Origin: Pseudomonas alkylphenolica
GTDB lineage: Bacteria > Pseudomonadota > Gammaproteobacteria > Pseudomonadales > Pseudomonadaceae
Length of the DNA: 64,000 bases
Assembly: GCF_004025535.1 (NCBI RefSeq)
Contig: NZ_QJRG01000034.1
Location: forward strand, 806,001-870,000
Reading direction: 5' to 3'
Below are positions 54,137 to 64,000 of the stretch, one piece after another. Position 1 is the first letter of the stretch. Every line of letters starts with the position of its first letter. The notes beneath the pieces were generated by a model. That model was not told where the DNA came from, did no database searches, and saw only the letters and a list, made by a program, of their open reading frames with translations. A program made the translations under genes and the position numbers.

Positions 54137-54708
54137 GGCTGCACCGCCCGCCGCCGTGACAGCTGCAGCACGCTCGGGTGGATTCGCACGCCGCTGCGCG
54201 CCACCGAGTCAAGGTTGACGTCGAACGCCACTTGCTGGTCGCTGACCCGCAGGCAGAACACACTGCCCACCGTGCACGGGTCACCGGCTTCGCTGATGGT
54301 CAGTACCGGGTGGCCGCCGATCGCGCTGAACAACTGGCTGCGTTCATCCTGATTCAACTGGCCGAGGTAAACCGCATCACAGGCAGTGGCGATACGGCTG
54401 TCGCCCGCCAGCAGGCGCTGCACCAGCACCGGACGCCCTGTCGACTGCGTGGTGCCCTTGATCAGGTCATCGGCATACTCGGTCGGGCCGACCAGGCACA
54501 ACCGCAACTGCGCGGGCTCCACCGGCCAGCGGGCATAGCTGAGAATGCCCAATACCACCTGGGTCACGGCAGCCGCTCGCTGCTCGGCTGGCGTCAGGGA
54601 CGGTTGCGGCTGCGCGCAGGCTAGCGCAGCGAACAGCAACGACAACGCGGCCACCAGCGCGCGCGCCCGGCAGGTCACACGTCCCGATGTCGGGGCGGCC
54701 ACGTTCAT
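54133..54708 (-). CDS. yfiR: Periplasmic repressor YfiR
   Basis: A 191-residue periplasmic DUF4154 protein with a signal sequence (about 1-32) that binds and silences YfiN. The four cysteines known to form two disulphides are at exactly the same numbers as in the P. aeruginosa protein as I recall it: Cys71, Cys110, Cys145 and Cys152. Redox or misfolding stress that breaks them activates the pathway. It heads the yfiRNB operon. Confidence 0.94.
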   Translation of the reverse strand: MNVAAPTSGRVTCRARALVAALSLLFAALACAQPQPSLTPAEQRAAAVTQVVLGILSYARWPVEPAQLRLCLVGPTEYADDLIKGTTQSTGRPVLVQRLLAGDSRIATACDAVYLGQLNQDERSQLFSAIGGHPVLTISEAGDPCTVGSVFCLRVSDQQVAFDVNLDSVARSGVRIHPSVLQLSRRRAVQP

Positions 54709-54802
54709 TAAGGAAATCTCTTACAAGCTAGAGGGATAATGTCGCAACGATAGCACAGCAGCCGTTTTTTCAGCGAGTGCGAACCCTGCCTATCTGCAAC
54801 AC

Positions 54803-54833
54803 TGGCTTGCCAGCGATCAGCGCCAGCAAGCCG
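54803..54833. repeat. REP-type palindrome between yfiR and recD
   Basis: TGGCTTGCCAGCG-atcag-CGCCAGCAAGCCG: near-perfect arms with REP-like core. It lies in the 150-base gap between yfiR (start 54708) and recD (stop 54859) and could terminate the recCBD transcript. Confidence 0.7.
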
Positions 54834-54858
54834 GTTCCCACTGGGTCGGATCAGTGCC

Positions 54859-56940
54859 TCATACCTGCTCCAGCATCAACCCGGACAGGCGCTTGACCTT
54901 ACGTCGCACGGCTTCCTCGAAGACCCCCGCACGCGGCTCGATGAGCGTGAAACAGTGCTTGGCACGAGTGATGCCGGTGTAGATCAACTCCTTGGTCAAC
55001 ACCGGGTTGAGTGCGTCCGGCAGCACCAGGGCGGTGTGGCTGAACTCCGAGCCCTGAGATTTGTGCACGGTCATGGCGTACACCGTTTCCACCTCGTTGA
55101 GCCGGCTGGGCAACACAAAACGCACCCCGCCACGGCCATCATTGCGCGCAAAGGCCACGCGCAGTACCTGCAGGTCGGGTTGCTGCTCATCAGGTAGCCG
55201 CAGGGCGATACCGATATCGCCATTCATCAGGCCCAGACCATAGTCGTTGCGGGTCATCAGCACAGGCCGACCTTCATACCAGGGTTGCTCGACATCGATC
55301 AGGCCAGCGGCACCCAATACTCGGCCAACCCGCTGATTCAACCCTTCAACGCCCCAGGGGCCTCTTCGCACAGCGCACAGCAACTGGAACGTTTCGAAGC
55401 CTTGCAGCACCGCCATGGCCCACGCCTCCCAACGCGGATCATCGCCTGGCAGCGTTGGCGACGGACGCTGCCGGCCAATGACCTGCAGATAACTGCGATA
55501 GCCTTGCGGCCCCTCGCTGCCGCGGCCAAGCCCTTCCAGGATCAGGCGATCCAGCGCACGATCCTGCTCACCGCGCAGGGTCAGGCCCAACACATCATCC
55601 TGAGTCTGCTTCAACAACGCGCGAGCCTGGTCGGCATCCTGCAGGTTGACCAGCCGTGCCAGTTTGCCGATACCACTGGTCTCGCCGAAGCGTCGCGAAA
55701 ACCGCAGCATCACGACCTGCTGGGCCAGCGGGTAGTGCTCGTTGCTACCGGGCTGCAGTTCGCTCCCGGTCAAGGTTTCACCGCTGACCTGTTCCAGCCA
55801 GGCTTGCGTCTGGGCACTGTAACGACCAGCCTCGGCATCCCGGCACAGGTCACCCAGCACGGCACCGGCCTCGACCGAGGCCAACTGGTCCTTGTCCCCC
55901 AACAACACGAGCCGGGCATGCGGCGGCATGGCGGCCAGCAAATTGGCCATCATTTCCAGGTCGATCATCGACGCTTCATCGACCACCAGCACGTCCAGCG
56001 GCAACGGGTTGCCAGCATGGTGGCGAAAGTGCCGTGAGCCCGGACGACTGCCCAGCAATCGGTGAACCGTCGATACATCAGTGGGAATGTTCTCGCGAAC
56101 CTGAGGTTCGACTGCCAGGCGCTCGACCTGTTGACCGATCGACTCGGTCAGTCGCGCCGCCGCCTTGCCGGTAGGCGCGGCCAGACGAATACGCAACGGT
56201 CGCCCCGCTTCCACCGCCGGCGCCTGGATCAACGCCAGCAAGCGCACCACCGTCGTGGTTTTGCCGGTACCTGGGCCACCGGTAATGATGCTGAAGGCGC
56301 CACGGGTGGCCAGGGCACAGGCAAGCTTTTGCCAGTCCACCTGCCCGGCCTGACCACCGCCGTCGAACAGGTGCGCCAGACGTGCAGGCAGGTCGGAGGG
56401 CGTGGGTTCGACCTGCTCCAGGCGCTGGCGCAATGCACTGTCGATCTGCCGCTCGTAAGCCCAGTAGCGGCGCAGGTACAAGCGCTGGCCACTGAGCACC
56501 AGAGGGCGTGATGCCTGTTCTGCGTTGGCACCGTGGGCCACCAGCCGGCTACTCGCCAAACGCTGCAGCCAGGTCGTCAGTGCCAGTTGCTCAAGCAGTT
56601 GCGAGGGCAGCAATAAAGGGCCTGCCAGGGCGTCGCCTTCAGGCGGCAGGGACAGTGCGAAATCGGGCTCGGCGAGCGTTTCACCGAGGTCCAGGCACAC
56701 ATGGCCATGCCCCAGTTGGTGGCTGGCCAATGCGGCGGCCAGCAGCACCAGCGAGTCGCCTTGTGGGTCGCGCTCTTCGAGAAAGCCGACAAACGCCCGG
56801 TCCAGGGCGCGCAGCCAGCCACGCTCCACCCAGCGATCCAGCAGCGCCAGCAGGTCGGCACTGCGGCTCAATGGCTCGAGCGCTGCCAGATGCCGGGCAT
56901 CCAGCGGCGTCGGCAGCAGGTCGTCGAGGGTACGGCTCAT
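54859..56940 (-). CDS. recD: Exodeoxyribonuclease V alpha chain RecD
   Basis: A 693-residue fast 5'-3' helicase of RecBCD, which processes double-strand ends for recombination. Walker A is ITGGPGTGKTTTV (about 219-231), DEASMIDLEM is the Walker B/motif II (about 314), and the C-terminal VHKSQGSEF and ITRAKHCF are helicase motifs V-VI. It overlaps recB by 4 bases. Length is slightly above E. coli RecD (608), as is usual in Pseudomonas. Confidence 0.96.
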   Translation of the reverse strand: MSRTLDDLLPTPLDARHLAALEPLSRSADLLALLDRWVERGWLRALDRAFVGFLEERDPQGDSLVLLAAALASHQLGHGHVCLDLGETLAEPDFALSLPPEGDALAGPLLLPSQLLEQLALTTWLQRLASSRLVAHGANAEQASRPLVLSGQRLYLRRYWAYERQIDSALRQRLEQVEPTPSDLPARLAHLFDGGGQAGQVDWQKLACALATRGAFSIITGGPGTGKTTTVVRLLALIQAPAVEAGRPLRIRLAAPTGKAAARLTESIGQQVERLAVEPQVRENIPTDVSTVHRLLGSRPGSRHFRHHAGNPLPLDVLVVDEASMIDLEMMANLLAAMPPHARLVLLGDKDQLASVEAGAVLGDLCRDAEAGRYSAQTQAWLEQVSGETLTGSELQPGSNEHYPLAQQVVMLRFSRRFGETSGIGKLARLVNLQDADQARALLKQTQDDVLGLTLRGEQDRALDRLILEGLGRGSEGPQGYRSYLQVIGRQRPSPTLPGDDPRWEAWAMAVLQGFETFQLLCAVRRGPWGVEGLNQRVGRVLGAAGLIDVEQPWYEGRPVLMTRNDYGLGLMNGDIGIALRLPDEQQPDLQVLRVAFARNDGRGGVRFVLPSRLNEVETVYAMTVHKSQGSEFSHTALVLPDALNPVLTKELIYTGITRAKHCFTLIEPRAGVFEEAVRRKVKRLSGLMLEQV

Positions 56941-59900
56941 GATGCATCTCCCTGGAACAAGTCAGTTTGCCGCGGTACGCTGACGCCGCGAAACAGCGCA
57001 TCGAGACGCTCAATCAACGCCCGCGGCGGCTTCACGAAATACACCCCACCCGACGCCGAGTGCACACCGCGCAAAAAGATGAACAACGCGCCCCCCATGT
57101 GCAGGTCGTAGTCATAGTCCGGCAGGCGTGCACGCAACTGACGGTGCATCGCCAGCAGGTACAGCACATATTGCAGGTCGTAGCGGTGGCTGAGAATTGC
57201 CCCTTCCATGGCCAGCTCGCTGTAGGCGGTATCGTCAGGCCCGAGCCAGTTGGATTTGTAGTCGGCCACGTAGTAGCGACCGTCGTGTTCGAAGGCAAGG
57301 TCAATGAAACCCTTGAACATGCCATTGAGCTGAGCCGACTGCGCTGCGATACGGGCGGCACCTTGATGGGTATGCTCACAAACCAGCCGATCAAGCTGAC
57401 CGACATCAACCTTGTGGCTGGCAAACCAGAACTCCATTTCGATCTGGTACTGGTTCAGCTGGTTCAAGGCCACCGGTGCGCCGTCTGCGCTCGATAGCAG
57501 TGGCTGCACCAGCAATTGCTGCAGCCACGGGCCGAGGGTGTTGATCCACCCCTTCCAGTCCCGGCGATTGCAGCGCTGAGCCACCATCTCCATCAACGCC
57601 TGGTTGTCCGCTGTGACCTGGGCAAAGCCCTCATGGCCGGCCCATTCGAGCAGGCCATGCAGGAAGGTCCCGGGGTTCGGACCGCGTGGGAAGCGATGGA
57701 TATCACCACTGCCAGGCATCACTTCACGAAGCTGCTGTGGGTCCGGGCGCTCGTCGTCGAGCAGTTGCTGAGCCTGGGAGCTTTCCGTAGCAAGGTTCAG
57801 CGATTCTTCACCGATGCGCAGGGCACTGTAGGAGGCGATCCACCAGTTCTCGGCAGCACGGCGCTTGGGCTGGCGCGCAGGCAGCAGCTCGGCCTGGTTA
57901 CGTGGCGCGCTGTAGCGTTGTTCGTCGGGCTCGGGCATGGCACTGCTGGCAATGGCAGAACAGCCGGCCTGCATCGCCTGTAGCCATTCACTCAACTGAG
58001 TGGAAGCTGCCAGCGGCGTACCACCACCCAGCAGGTAACCCAGGGCCGAGCGGTGCAGCAACGAGGTTTTTCCGCTACCGCGCTTGAGATCGGCAACTCC
58101 CAGCCAGCAAGCATGCTGGGCTCGAGTCAATGCCACATAGAGCAGACGCAGGTCTTCCGCCAGGCGTTCATCGTCGGCCCGGGCAATCTGCTCGGCATCC
58201 GGTGTCAGGGTCAGGTGCGCCTGCCCTTCGCTGTCGTGCCAGGCCAACGGCAAACGCTGGCCGTCCACCGGCTTGCTGGTGCAGATGAATGGCAGGAAAA
58301 CCAGCGGATACTCAAGCCCCTTGGACTTGTGAATGGTGACCACCTTGACCAGTTGCTCATCACTTTCCAGACGCAGGATCTGCTCCTCACCAGCCTGGCC
58401 GGCACTGGCCAGGTGCTCGCCGAGGTGGCGAATCAGCGCTTGCTCACCATCGAGCTCGGTGGCGGCCTGCTGGAGCAGTTCCGCCAGGTGCAGCAGGTTG
58501 GTCAGTACCCGTTCGCCATCACTGCGCGCCATCACCACCTGCGGCAGATCGAAGTCGTGCAGCAATCTGTGCAGCATTGGCAACGCACCTTGTGTGCGCC
58601 AGATCAGCCGGTATTGGCGGAACTGCATGACCCAGCGTTCCCAGACCCGCTCGTTCTGGTTCAACTGCTCCAGCTCGGACAGCGGCAGGTTCAGGGTGAT
58701 ACTGGCCAAAGCCGCCTTGAGCAGGCGCTCGACATCCGGCTCGGCACAGGCCTTGAGCCAGGCCAGTACGTCCTGGGCTTCCTGGGCGGCAAACACCGAG
58801 TCCTTGTCCGACAGGTAGACGCTGCGCACATCGCGGGCGGCCAGCTCGCTACGGATCAACTGCGCTTCGCGTCCATCACGAACCAGGATGGCAATGTCCG
58901 ACGGCATGCAACCACGCAGCGACTGGTCTGCCTGGACAAACCCGCTACGTCCCTGTTGCCCGCCATTGAGCAAGGCCACGATCTGGCTGGCGCAACTGGC
59001 CGCCAGCTGCTGGCGGTAAACCGCACCCGAGACCGGCTCTTCACTGCTCAGCTGCCAGAAGTTCAGCGCTGCAAGCGGCTGCCCGTCGACCTTCAACTGC
59101 TCGCTACGGCCCTTGGCCTTGACCTCGACAAAGGGCACCGGGTTGTCGTCCCCCTCACGGAACAGAAACGCCCCGCGCCCCAATGCGCGCAACTCGGCCT
59201 GCATGAACACATGGTTGACCGCGCTGACCATGGCCTGGCTGGAGCGGTAGTTGGTATCCAGGCTGTGCAGCCGCCCGGCCGTGGCGCGACGGGCGCCCAG
59301 GTAGGTAAAGATGTCGGCGCCGCGAAACGCGTAGATCGCCTGTTTCGGATCGCCGATCATGAACAGGCCGGTGTCGCGGACATTTTCTTCGATGCAATAG
59401 ATACGCTGGAAAATGCGGTACTGCACCGGGTCGGTGTCCTGGAACTCGTCGATCAGGGCCACCGGAAACTGCTCGCGGATCAAGCCGGCCAGGCGCTCGC
59501 CTGTGTCACCGTGCAACGCATGATCCAGACGCACCAGCATGTCGTCGAAGCCCATTTCTGCCCGACGACGCTTTTCCTGCTCGAAGCGCGCGCCGACCCA
59601 CGCCGCCGCGTGTTCGAGCAGGCAGGCATCGGGCGTCGGCAACGCCTGGATCTGTTCACGCAGGGTTTCCATGGCCTGCAATGCCGGGTGGCTGGGTGGT
59701 TCACCTTTCCAGGCTTCGGCCAGGCCGACACGCGTCAGTCGGGTAAACCCGGTACCGAGATCAAGCTCCAGCGCTTGCGGGTCGCAAGCCCATGCCGCGA
59801 GCTTGTCGCACCAGGGCTCGAAGTAACGAGCCTGCATCTTGCGCCCGTCCACTTGCTTGGCAGCCAGGCCGTCGCGGCAAAGCTGCAACAGTTCGGCAGA

Positions 59901-60617
59901 CCACTGGACCCATGGCGCCTTGAGGCTTTGTAACTGCTCGGAACGCTGTAGCAACACCGCGTCGATGAGGGCCTGCGGTTCTTCGGCGCTGTTCTCGATG
60001 CGTTGACGCCCGAACAGCGCACGCACCCGAGGCAGCAGCGCGTCAGGGCTGACCCAGTGACTGCGCACCCAGTTCAGGGCCTCGCCCTGCATGCTGTAGC
60101 AGAACTGCCGCCAATAATCGCGCATCACCTGGCCCAGCAGTTCGCTATGGTCGGTTTCCAGGCTCTGGGTGAACAGGCTGCCGCTGTCGAAGGCATGCTC
60201 ACGCAACATGCGCTGGCACCAACTGTGGATCGTCGAAACAGCCGCTTCGTCCATCCACTGTGCTGCCACATCCAGGCGGTTGGCGCAGGCAGGCCAGAGG
60301 TCTTGCGGGTAGTCGTCACGCAACTGCTGCAGGAGCGGATCGGCCTCGCTCAGTTCGTTGCGAAAGAAACGCGCCGCTTCCGCCAGACGGGTACGGATTC
60401 GTTCTCGCAGCTCCTTGGTAGCAGCGTCGGTAAAGGTCACCACCAATACCTGAGGCGGCAGCAGTTCACGACCAAAGCCTTGCTCGCCACCATGGCCGAG
60501 CACCAGGCGCAAGTACAGCGCAGAGATGGTAAAGGTCTTGCCAGTACCGGCACTGGCTTCGATCAGCTGGCTGCCATGCAGCGGGAAGCTTAAGGCCAGG
60601 GGAACAGTGCGGGTCAT
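56937..60617 (-). CDS. recB: Exodeoxyribonuclease V beta chain RecB
   Basis: A 1226-residue helicase-nuclease subunit. Walker A is EASAGTGKT (residues 20-28), DEFQDTDPVQ is motif II (about 395), TIHKSKGLEYP motif V (near 760), and the nuclease active site VADYKSNWLG is near 1124. RecB is the 3'-5' helicase, the nuclease, and loads RecA after Chi. It overlaps recC and recD by 4 bases each (ATGA), so the three are translated as a unit. Confidence 0.97.
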   Translation of the reverse strand: MTRTVPLALSFPLHGSQLIEASAGTGKTFTISALYLRLVLGHGGEQGFGRELLPPQVLVVTFTDAATKELRERIRTRLAEAARFFRNELSEADPLLQQLRDDYPQDLWPACANRLDVAAQWMDEAAVSTIHSWCQRMLREHAFDSGSLFTQSLETDHSELLGQVMRDYWRQFCYSMQGEALNWVRSHWVSPDALLPRVRALFGRQRIENSAEEPQALIDAVLLQRSEQLQSLKAPWVQWSAELLQLCRDGLAAKQVDGRKMQARYFEPWCDKLAAWACDPQALELDLGTGFTRLTRVGLAEAWKGEPPSHPALQAMETLREQIQALPTPDACLLEHAAAWVGARFEQEKRRRAEMGFDDMLVRLDHALHGDTGERLAGLIREQFPVALIDEFQDTDPVQYRIFQRIYCIEENVRDTGLFMIGDPKQAIYAFRGADIFTYLGARRATAGRLHSLDTNYRSSQAMVSAVNHVFMQAELRALGRGAFLFREGDDNPVPFVEVKAKGRSEQLKVDGQPLAALNFWQLSSEEPVSGAVYRQQLAASCASQIVALLNGGQQGRSGFVQADQSLRGCMPSDIAILVRDGREAQLIRSELAARDVRSVYLSDKDSVFAAQEAQDVLAWLKACAEPDVERLLKAALASITLNLPLSELEQLNQNERVWERWVMQFRQYRLIWRTQGALPMLHRLLHDFDLPQVVMARSDGERVLTNLLHLAELLQQAATELDGEQALIRHLGEHLASAGQAGEEQILRLESDEQLVKVVTIHKSKGLEYPLVFLPFICTSKPVDGQRLPLAWHDSEGQAHLTLTPDAEQIARADDERLAEDLRLLYVALTRAQHACWLGVADLKRGSGKTSLLHRSALGYLLGGGTPLAASTQLSEWLQAMQAGCSAIASSAMPEPDEQRYSAPRNQAELLPARQPKRRAAENWWIASYSALRIGEESLNLATESSQAQQLLDDERPDPQQLREVMPGSGDIHRFPRGPNPGTFLHGLLEWAGHEGFAQVTADNQALMEMVAQRCNRRDWKGWINTLGPWLQQLLVQPLLSSADGAPVALNQLNQYQIEMEFWFASHKVDVGQLDRLVCEHTHQGAARIAAQSAQLNGMFKGFIDLAFEHDGRYYVADYKSNWLGPDDTAYSELAMEGAILSHRYDLQYVLYLLAMHRQLRARLPDYDYDLHMGGALFIFLRGVHSASGGVYFVKPPRALIERLDALFRGVSVPRQTDLFQGDAS

Positions 60618-63600
60618 TGGCCGTCTTCCTCATTGCCCAGCGTCTGCCAGGGCGCATCGAACATCGGGCGGTACAAGGCTTCACACCACCCCTCGAATTC
60701 TTCACTGGCGCTCAGGGCGGCGAAATCGCTGAACTGGCGAGCCAGCGCGGTGCTTTCGCTACGCTCGCCAGAACTGTTCTGGCCATCCCCTTCGTAGGTT
60801 TTGGCGGCAGCGGCAAGCGCCTTGTCGGGATCACTTTGAGCCAACCAGGCAAACGCGGTTTTAACCGCCACCGGCAACGGTGCGCTCATACCGGCCTGAC
60901 GGGCCAGCAGCAGGTCGCCAAGCAATTCGGCTGCGCGTGCTTGCTCGATGGGAGCCAGCAACAAGGTGATGTCGGTGGCCACCACGGCGCTGTGTAGCGG
61001 CAGCCCGACCGCACAGGCGGCCAGGTGCATGACCCAGGTAGCCGTCAGCCGATGCCACTTCAACGTTCGGCCACTGCTGATGGCATTGGGTATGGGTGTG
61101 ATGCTCAACAACGACTGATCGTCGCCCTGGTAGACCCGCCCGAGCCAGCCTTCCAGCTTCAGCTGGCGGTACTCGAAACGGATCGGCAAGGCACTGTCCA
61201 GCACAATGGACCATCGCCGCAACAACTGGTCATGGCGCTGCAGCAGATCCGGCAATGGCTCGATCAGCTCTTCCTGCAGGCACCGTCCGAATCCGGCCAG
61301 CGGCAACATGCCGTAGCCTTGCAAGCGGCGCGCTTGTGCATGCAATGCCGAGCCGCTGTCGTCCGGCGCTGTCAGGGCCGCGGCCAGCAATCGCTCACTG
61401 AGGCTGTAGCGTTGCAAGGCGTCGAGCACAAAGGGTTCTTCGTCAGCCACGGGCGCCTCGGCCGACTCGAAAAATACATTGAGGCGTTGGCGGAAGAAGT
61501 GGCGCACCGGGTGGCGCAGAAAATCCTGCAGCACGTTCAGGGTCAATGCTTCATCGCTGGCATAAGGCGCGAGCGCGTCGTCGGCCTTCGGCAACACGAC
61601 ATCGGGCACATGCAGTGCACGCCACTCCCGGGCATAACTGAACAGGCTGCTGCCCTTGTGGAAATAGCGGGCGCTGAAGGGTTGCAGAGGGTGTTCGACC
61701 GTCAGCACGTGCAGCAGTTGTTCGCCGCCATCACGCTTGTCGTCTGCATTAGCGCCGAGCAACTGCCATCCCGCCGCCAGGTGGTCGCGGAGTTGGCCGA
61801 TCACCACCGAGGCCGGGCGTTCACTGTTGTCCCGAATACTGCGGCCAACCCAGCTGACATACAACTGATCGCGGGCCGAGAGCAGCGCCTCCAGCAACAG
61901 GTAGCGATCGTCCTCGCGGCGCGAACGGTCGCCTGGGCGGTAGTCGCTGCCCATCAAGTCAAAATCCAACGGCGGTTGCGCGCGCGGATAGTCACCGTCG
62001 TTCATGCCCAGCAGGCACACCACCTTGAACGGAATGGCGCGCATGGGCATCAGGGTGCAGAAGTTGACCGAACCGGCCAGGAAGCGTTGCGACAAGCGCC
62101 CTTGATCGAGCCCGGCCAACCAGGCTTCACGTACCACGGTCAGTGGCAACAAGTCATCGAGGCCAACCGACTCGCAAGTCTCCAACCAGGTTTCGCGCAG
62201 CCCCTGCAACTGCACCAGCAGGTAATCGTCGTGCTCGGTTTCGGCAAGGAAGAACACCTGCAGCAGCGCACGCAGGCGCTCGCCCCACTGCGCAGCGGTT
62301 GCTGCTTCGGACAGCTGTTGATAGGCAATCTCCAGGGCGTCGAGCAACGCGACCAGTGGACCGATCAGTGCCGCATCCAAACCGCCAATCTCATCGAACG
62401 GTTCAATACCGTCGCAACCCTCGCCTGCGCCTACGGCATAACCGAGCAGCATGCGACGCAGGCCAAAGCGCCAGCTGTTCTGTTCAAGACCTGCCGGCAA
62501 CCCCAGGCTCGCACGCTGCTCGGCATTAAGCCCCCAACGGATGCCGGCGCCCTCGATCCAGCGATGCAGGGTCGGCAGGTCGCTCTCCTTTATGGCAAAG
62601 CGCGCACGCAGGGCTGGTACGTCCAGCAGATCGAGAATCTCGCTGACCGCAAAACGGCTGTCCGGCAGCTTGAGCAAGTGCTCCAGTGCAATCAGCAGTG
62701 GATCGCGGCCTCGTTGCCCCTGGTCTGTCAGGGTAAAAGGAATGAAGCGCGAGTCATCACGCCCCAACTGGCCGAACACCGCGCGTATGTGCGGCGCATA
62801 GGTATTGATATCCGGCAGCATGACAATCACGTCACGGGGGCGCAGATGCGGATCGGCACTGAAACGCGCGAGCAACTGGTCATGCAGAATTTCTACTTCA
62901 CGCTGCGGGCTATGGGCAATGTGGAAACGTACCGAACGGTCCTTGGCCGGATCGACAGCCGGCCAGCGCTCGCGGGTTTCAGCCAAGGGCCGCAGCTCGA
63001 GAATGTCGTCCTGCAACTGGTTGAGCAGGTTCTCCGGCTGGCTGTCGCTGAACAGGTCGATGCGTCCATCACTGAACGCCGCCTGGTAGCTGCCAGGGTC
63101 GTCGTAACTGTCGAGCAGGTTGATGTAGTCGCGGCCCTGCTTGCCCCAGGCAGCCAGCAACGGGTGGGCGTGCTGGTGCAGGGATTGGGCGTCGATCAGG
63201 CTGGGCATGCCCTGTTTGCGTTGTTGGCGTTTGTACTGGTGGCGCAGCAGGTCCTTGTCGGCGACGATGTCCGCCCAGTGATGGCGACACGGGTTATGCA
63301 CGCACAGCAGCACCTGACTGAAGCGGGCCAGACCGGCCAATGCCTCAAGTGCCTGGGCTGGCAACGAGGAAATACCGAAGACGATCACCCGAGAAGGGAG
63401 CCCCACCGGGGCTTTTTCGAGATTATTGATGCGCTCGATAAAGCGCTGGTGTACGCCGGCGCGGCTCTGTGCCATGCCGGCCTCTCCCACATCCAGCAAC
63501 AGCGCACGCCACAGTTCGGCCTGCCAGCAGTTGGCTGGCGGCAGCGGCTTGGCGTCACCCCGCGCGGTATTCAACACATGGTGACCGGCAGCCCAATCCT

Positions 63601-64000
63601 TGAGCCAGTCGGCCCGATAAACCTGATATTGGTCGAAGAGGTCGGCGAGGCGTTCGGCGAGCTGATAGCGCTTGCGCAGATCCGTGTCGTCGGTAAGGAA
63701 GCGCTGCAGGGGCTCGAAGTGAGGCTTATCGATTACCTCGGGCAGCAGGCGCATCAGTCGCCATGTCAGTGGCGCTTTGTCCAGCAGGGAAGTCTCGGGG
63801 ATCTCATCACGTCCCAGCACGCGGCGGTACAACTGCCACATAAAGCTGCCCGGCAGTTGCACCTCGACGGCCGCCGCAATACCGCAGCCGCCCTGGTCAT
63901 CCACTTCCGGATCTTCAGCCAATGCGAGCTTGAGCCACTGGGCGATGCCGTTGCTCTGCACCAGTGCGATTTCATTTTCCAGGGGCGCCAGCGGATAGCG
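60614..64000 (-). CDS. recC: Exodeoxyribonuclease V gamma chain RecC (5' end outside window)
   Basis: At least 1128 codons of RecC, the Chi-recognition subunit of RecBCD. The frame is open to the right edge of the window and still reads family-like residues there (RYPLAPLENEIALVQSNGIAQWLK region), corresponding to about residue 30 of E. coli RecC, so the start codon is missing from the window. The ATG-like codon at 63961 is internal. Catalytic residues are not expected; the helicase-like folds are degenerate. It heads recC-recB-recD. Confidence 0.96.
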   Translation of the reverse strand, partial: RYPLAPLENEIALVQSNGIAQWLKLALAEDPEVDDQGGCGIAAAVEVQLPGSFMWQLYRRVLGRDEIPETSLLDKAPLTWRLMRLLPEVIDKPHFEPLQRFLTDDTDLRKRYQLAERLADLFDQYQVYRADWLKDWAAGHHVLNTARGDAKPLPPANCWQAELWRALLLDVGEAGMAQSRAGVHQRFIERINNLEKAPVGLPSRVIVFGISSLPAQALEALAGLARFSQVLLCVHNPCRHHWADIVADKDLLRHQYKRQQRKQGMPSLIDAQSLHQHAHPLLAAWGKQGRDYINLLDSYDDPGSYQAAFSDGRIDLFSDSQPENLLNQLQDDILELRPLAETRERWPAVDPAKDRSVRFHIAHSPQREVEILHDQLLARFSADPHLRPRDVIVMLPDINTYAPHIRAVFGQLGRDDSRFIPFTLTDQGQRGRDPLLIALEHLLKLPDSRFAVSEILDLLDVPALRARFAIKESDLPTLHRWIEGAGIRWGLNAEQRASLGLPAGLEQNSWRFGLRRMLLGYAVGAGEGCDGIEPFDEIGGLDAALIGPLVALLDALEIAYQQLSEAATAAQWGERLRALLQVFFLAETEHDDYLLVQLQGLRETWLETCESVGLDDLLPLTVVREAWLAGLDQGRLSQRFLAGSVNFCTLMPMRAIPFKVVCLLGMNDGDYPRAQPPLDFDLMGSDYRPGDRSRREDDRYLLLEALLSARDQLYVSWVGRSIRDNSERPASVVIGQLRDHLAAGWQLLGANADDKRDGGEQLLHVLTVEHPLQPFSARYFHKGSSLFSYAREWRALHVPDVVLPKADDALAPYASDEALTLNVLQDFLRHPVRHFFRQRLNVFFESAEAPVADEEPFVLDALQRYSLSERLLAAALTAPDDSGSALHAQARRLQGYGMLPLAGFGRCLQEELIEPLPDLLQRHDQLLRRWSIVLDSALPIRFEYRQLKLEGWLGRVYQGDDQSLLSITPIPNAISSGRTLKWHRLTATWVMHLAACAVGLPLHSAVVATDITLLLAPIEQARAAELLGDLLLARQAGMSAPLPVAVKTAFAWLAQSDPDKALAAAAKTYEGDGQNSSGERSESTALARQFSDFAALSASEEFEGWCEALYRPMFDAPWQTLGNEEDGQ

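Noticed and set aside
58053..59933. 626-residue open frame on the plus strand opposite recB
   Set aside because: It is a mirror of the recB coding frame in GC-rich DNA, has no family-like motifs, and RecB is certain.
63766..63961. Start of recC at 63961
   Set aside because: The reading frame continues to the window edge with RecC-like residues upstream, so this codon is internal.

Overview
The window is chromosomal DNA of a fluorescent Pseudomonas, most likely of the P. putida / P. fluorescens lineage. Reasons: high GC with Pseudomonas codon usage, Pseudomonas-type REP palindromes (GTAGGAGC / GGCTTGCC), an Anr box, A-rich Hfq/Crc-type sites, and gene blocks that match (from memory) the P. 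aeruginosa ettA-morA-glyA-yjiA-yjiX-cstA-mapZ-radA-mscL-fpr block and the P. putida cio-pcaGH-ypfJ-mcpS-ggt-mmsBA-yfiBNR-recDBC block. No rRNA, tRNA, CRISPR, phage or IS element was seen.

Layout. 0-8 kb: translation factor ettA, c-di-GMP enzyme morA, glyA and one unrecognised gene. 8-18 kb: the pyruvate/peptide-type carbon-starvation operon cstA-yjiX-yjiA, the c-di-GMP receptor mapZ, an NCS2 nucleobase permease, radA, mscL, fpr and rlmG. 18-28 kb: cyanide-insensitive oxidase cioA-cioB plus a 51-codon DUF2474 gene, an MFS exporter, a DJ-1-family protein lacking its catalytic Cys, an AzgA purine permease overlapping trmA, a LysR/cupin pair and an alkaline-phosphatase-superfamily enzyme.

28-39.5 kb is the most distinctive part. 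A hydroaromatic-acid cluster (quinate/shikimate dehydrogenase, TetR, fused 3-dehydroshikimate dehydratase quiC, MFS importer) lies beside an IclR-governed set (TIM-barrel isomerase, EamA transporter, ketosteroid-dehydrogenase-like FAD enzyme) and then pcaGH, whose product opens the protocatechuate ring. QuiC makes protocatechuate, so quiC and pcaGH form a continuous route. The IclR set between them has no assigned substrate. Two near-identical palindromes, one in front of each transcription unit of that set, predict one regulon; they are the best candidate here for an undescribed system.

39.6-64 kb: zinc metallopeptidase ypfJ, chemoreceptor mcpS (TCA intermediates), periplasmic ggt, mdaB and a YgiN-like monooxygenase, a TSUP exporter with a LysR, a small cupin, the valine-catabolic mmsAB pair with a divergent LysR, the tripartite c-di-GMP module yfiR-yfiN-yfiB, and recC-recB-recD with recC running off the right edge. 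Three c-di-GMP components (MorA, MapZ, YfiBNR) occur in the window.

Limits: starts were chosen by eye from ribosome-binding sites and family length. Operators and small-RNA sites are pattern matches only. Comparisons with other genomes are from memory.
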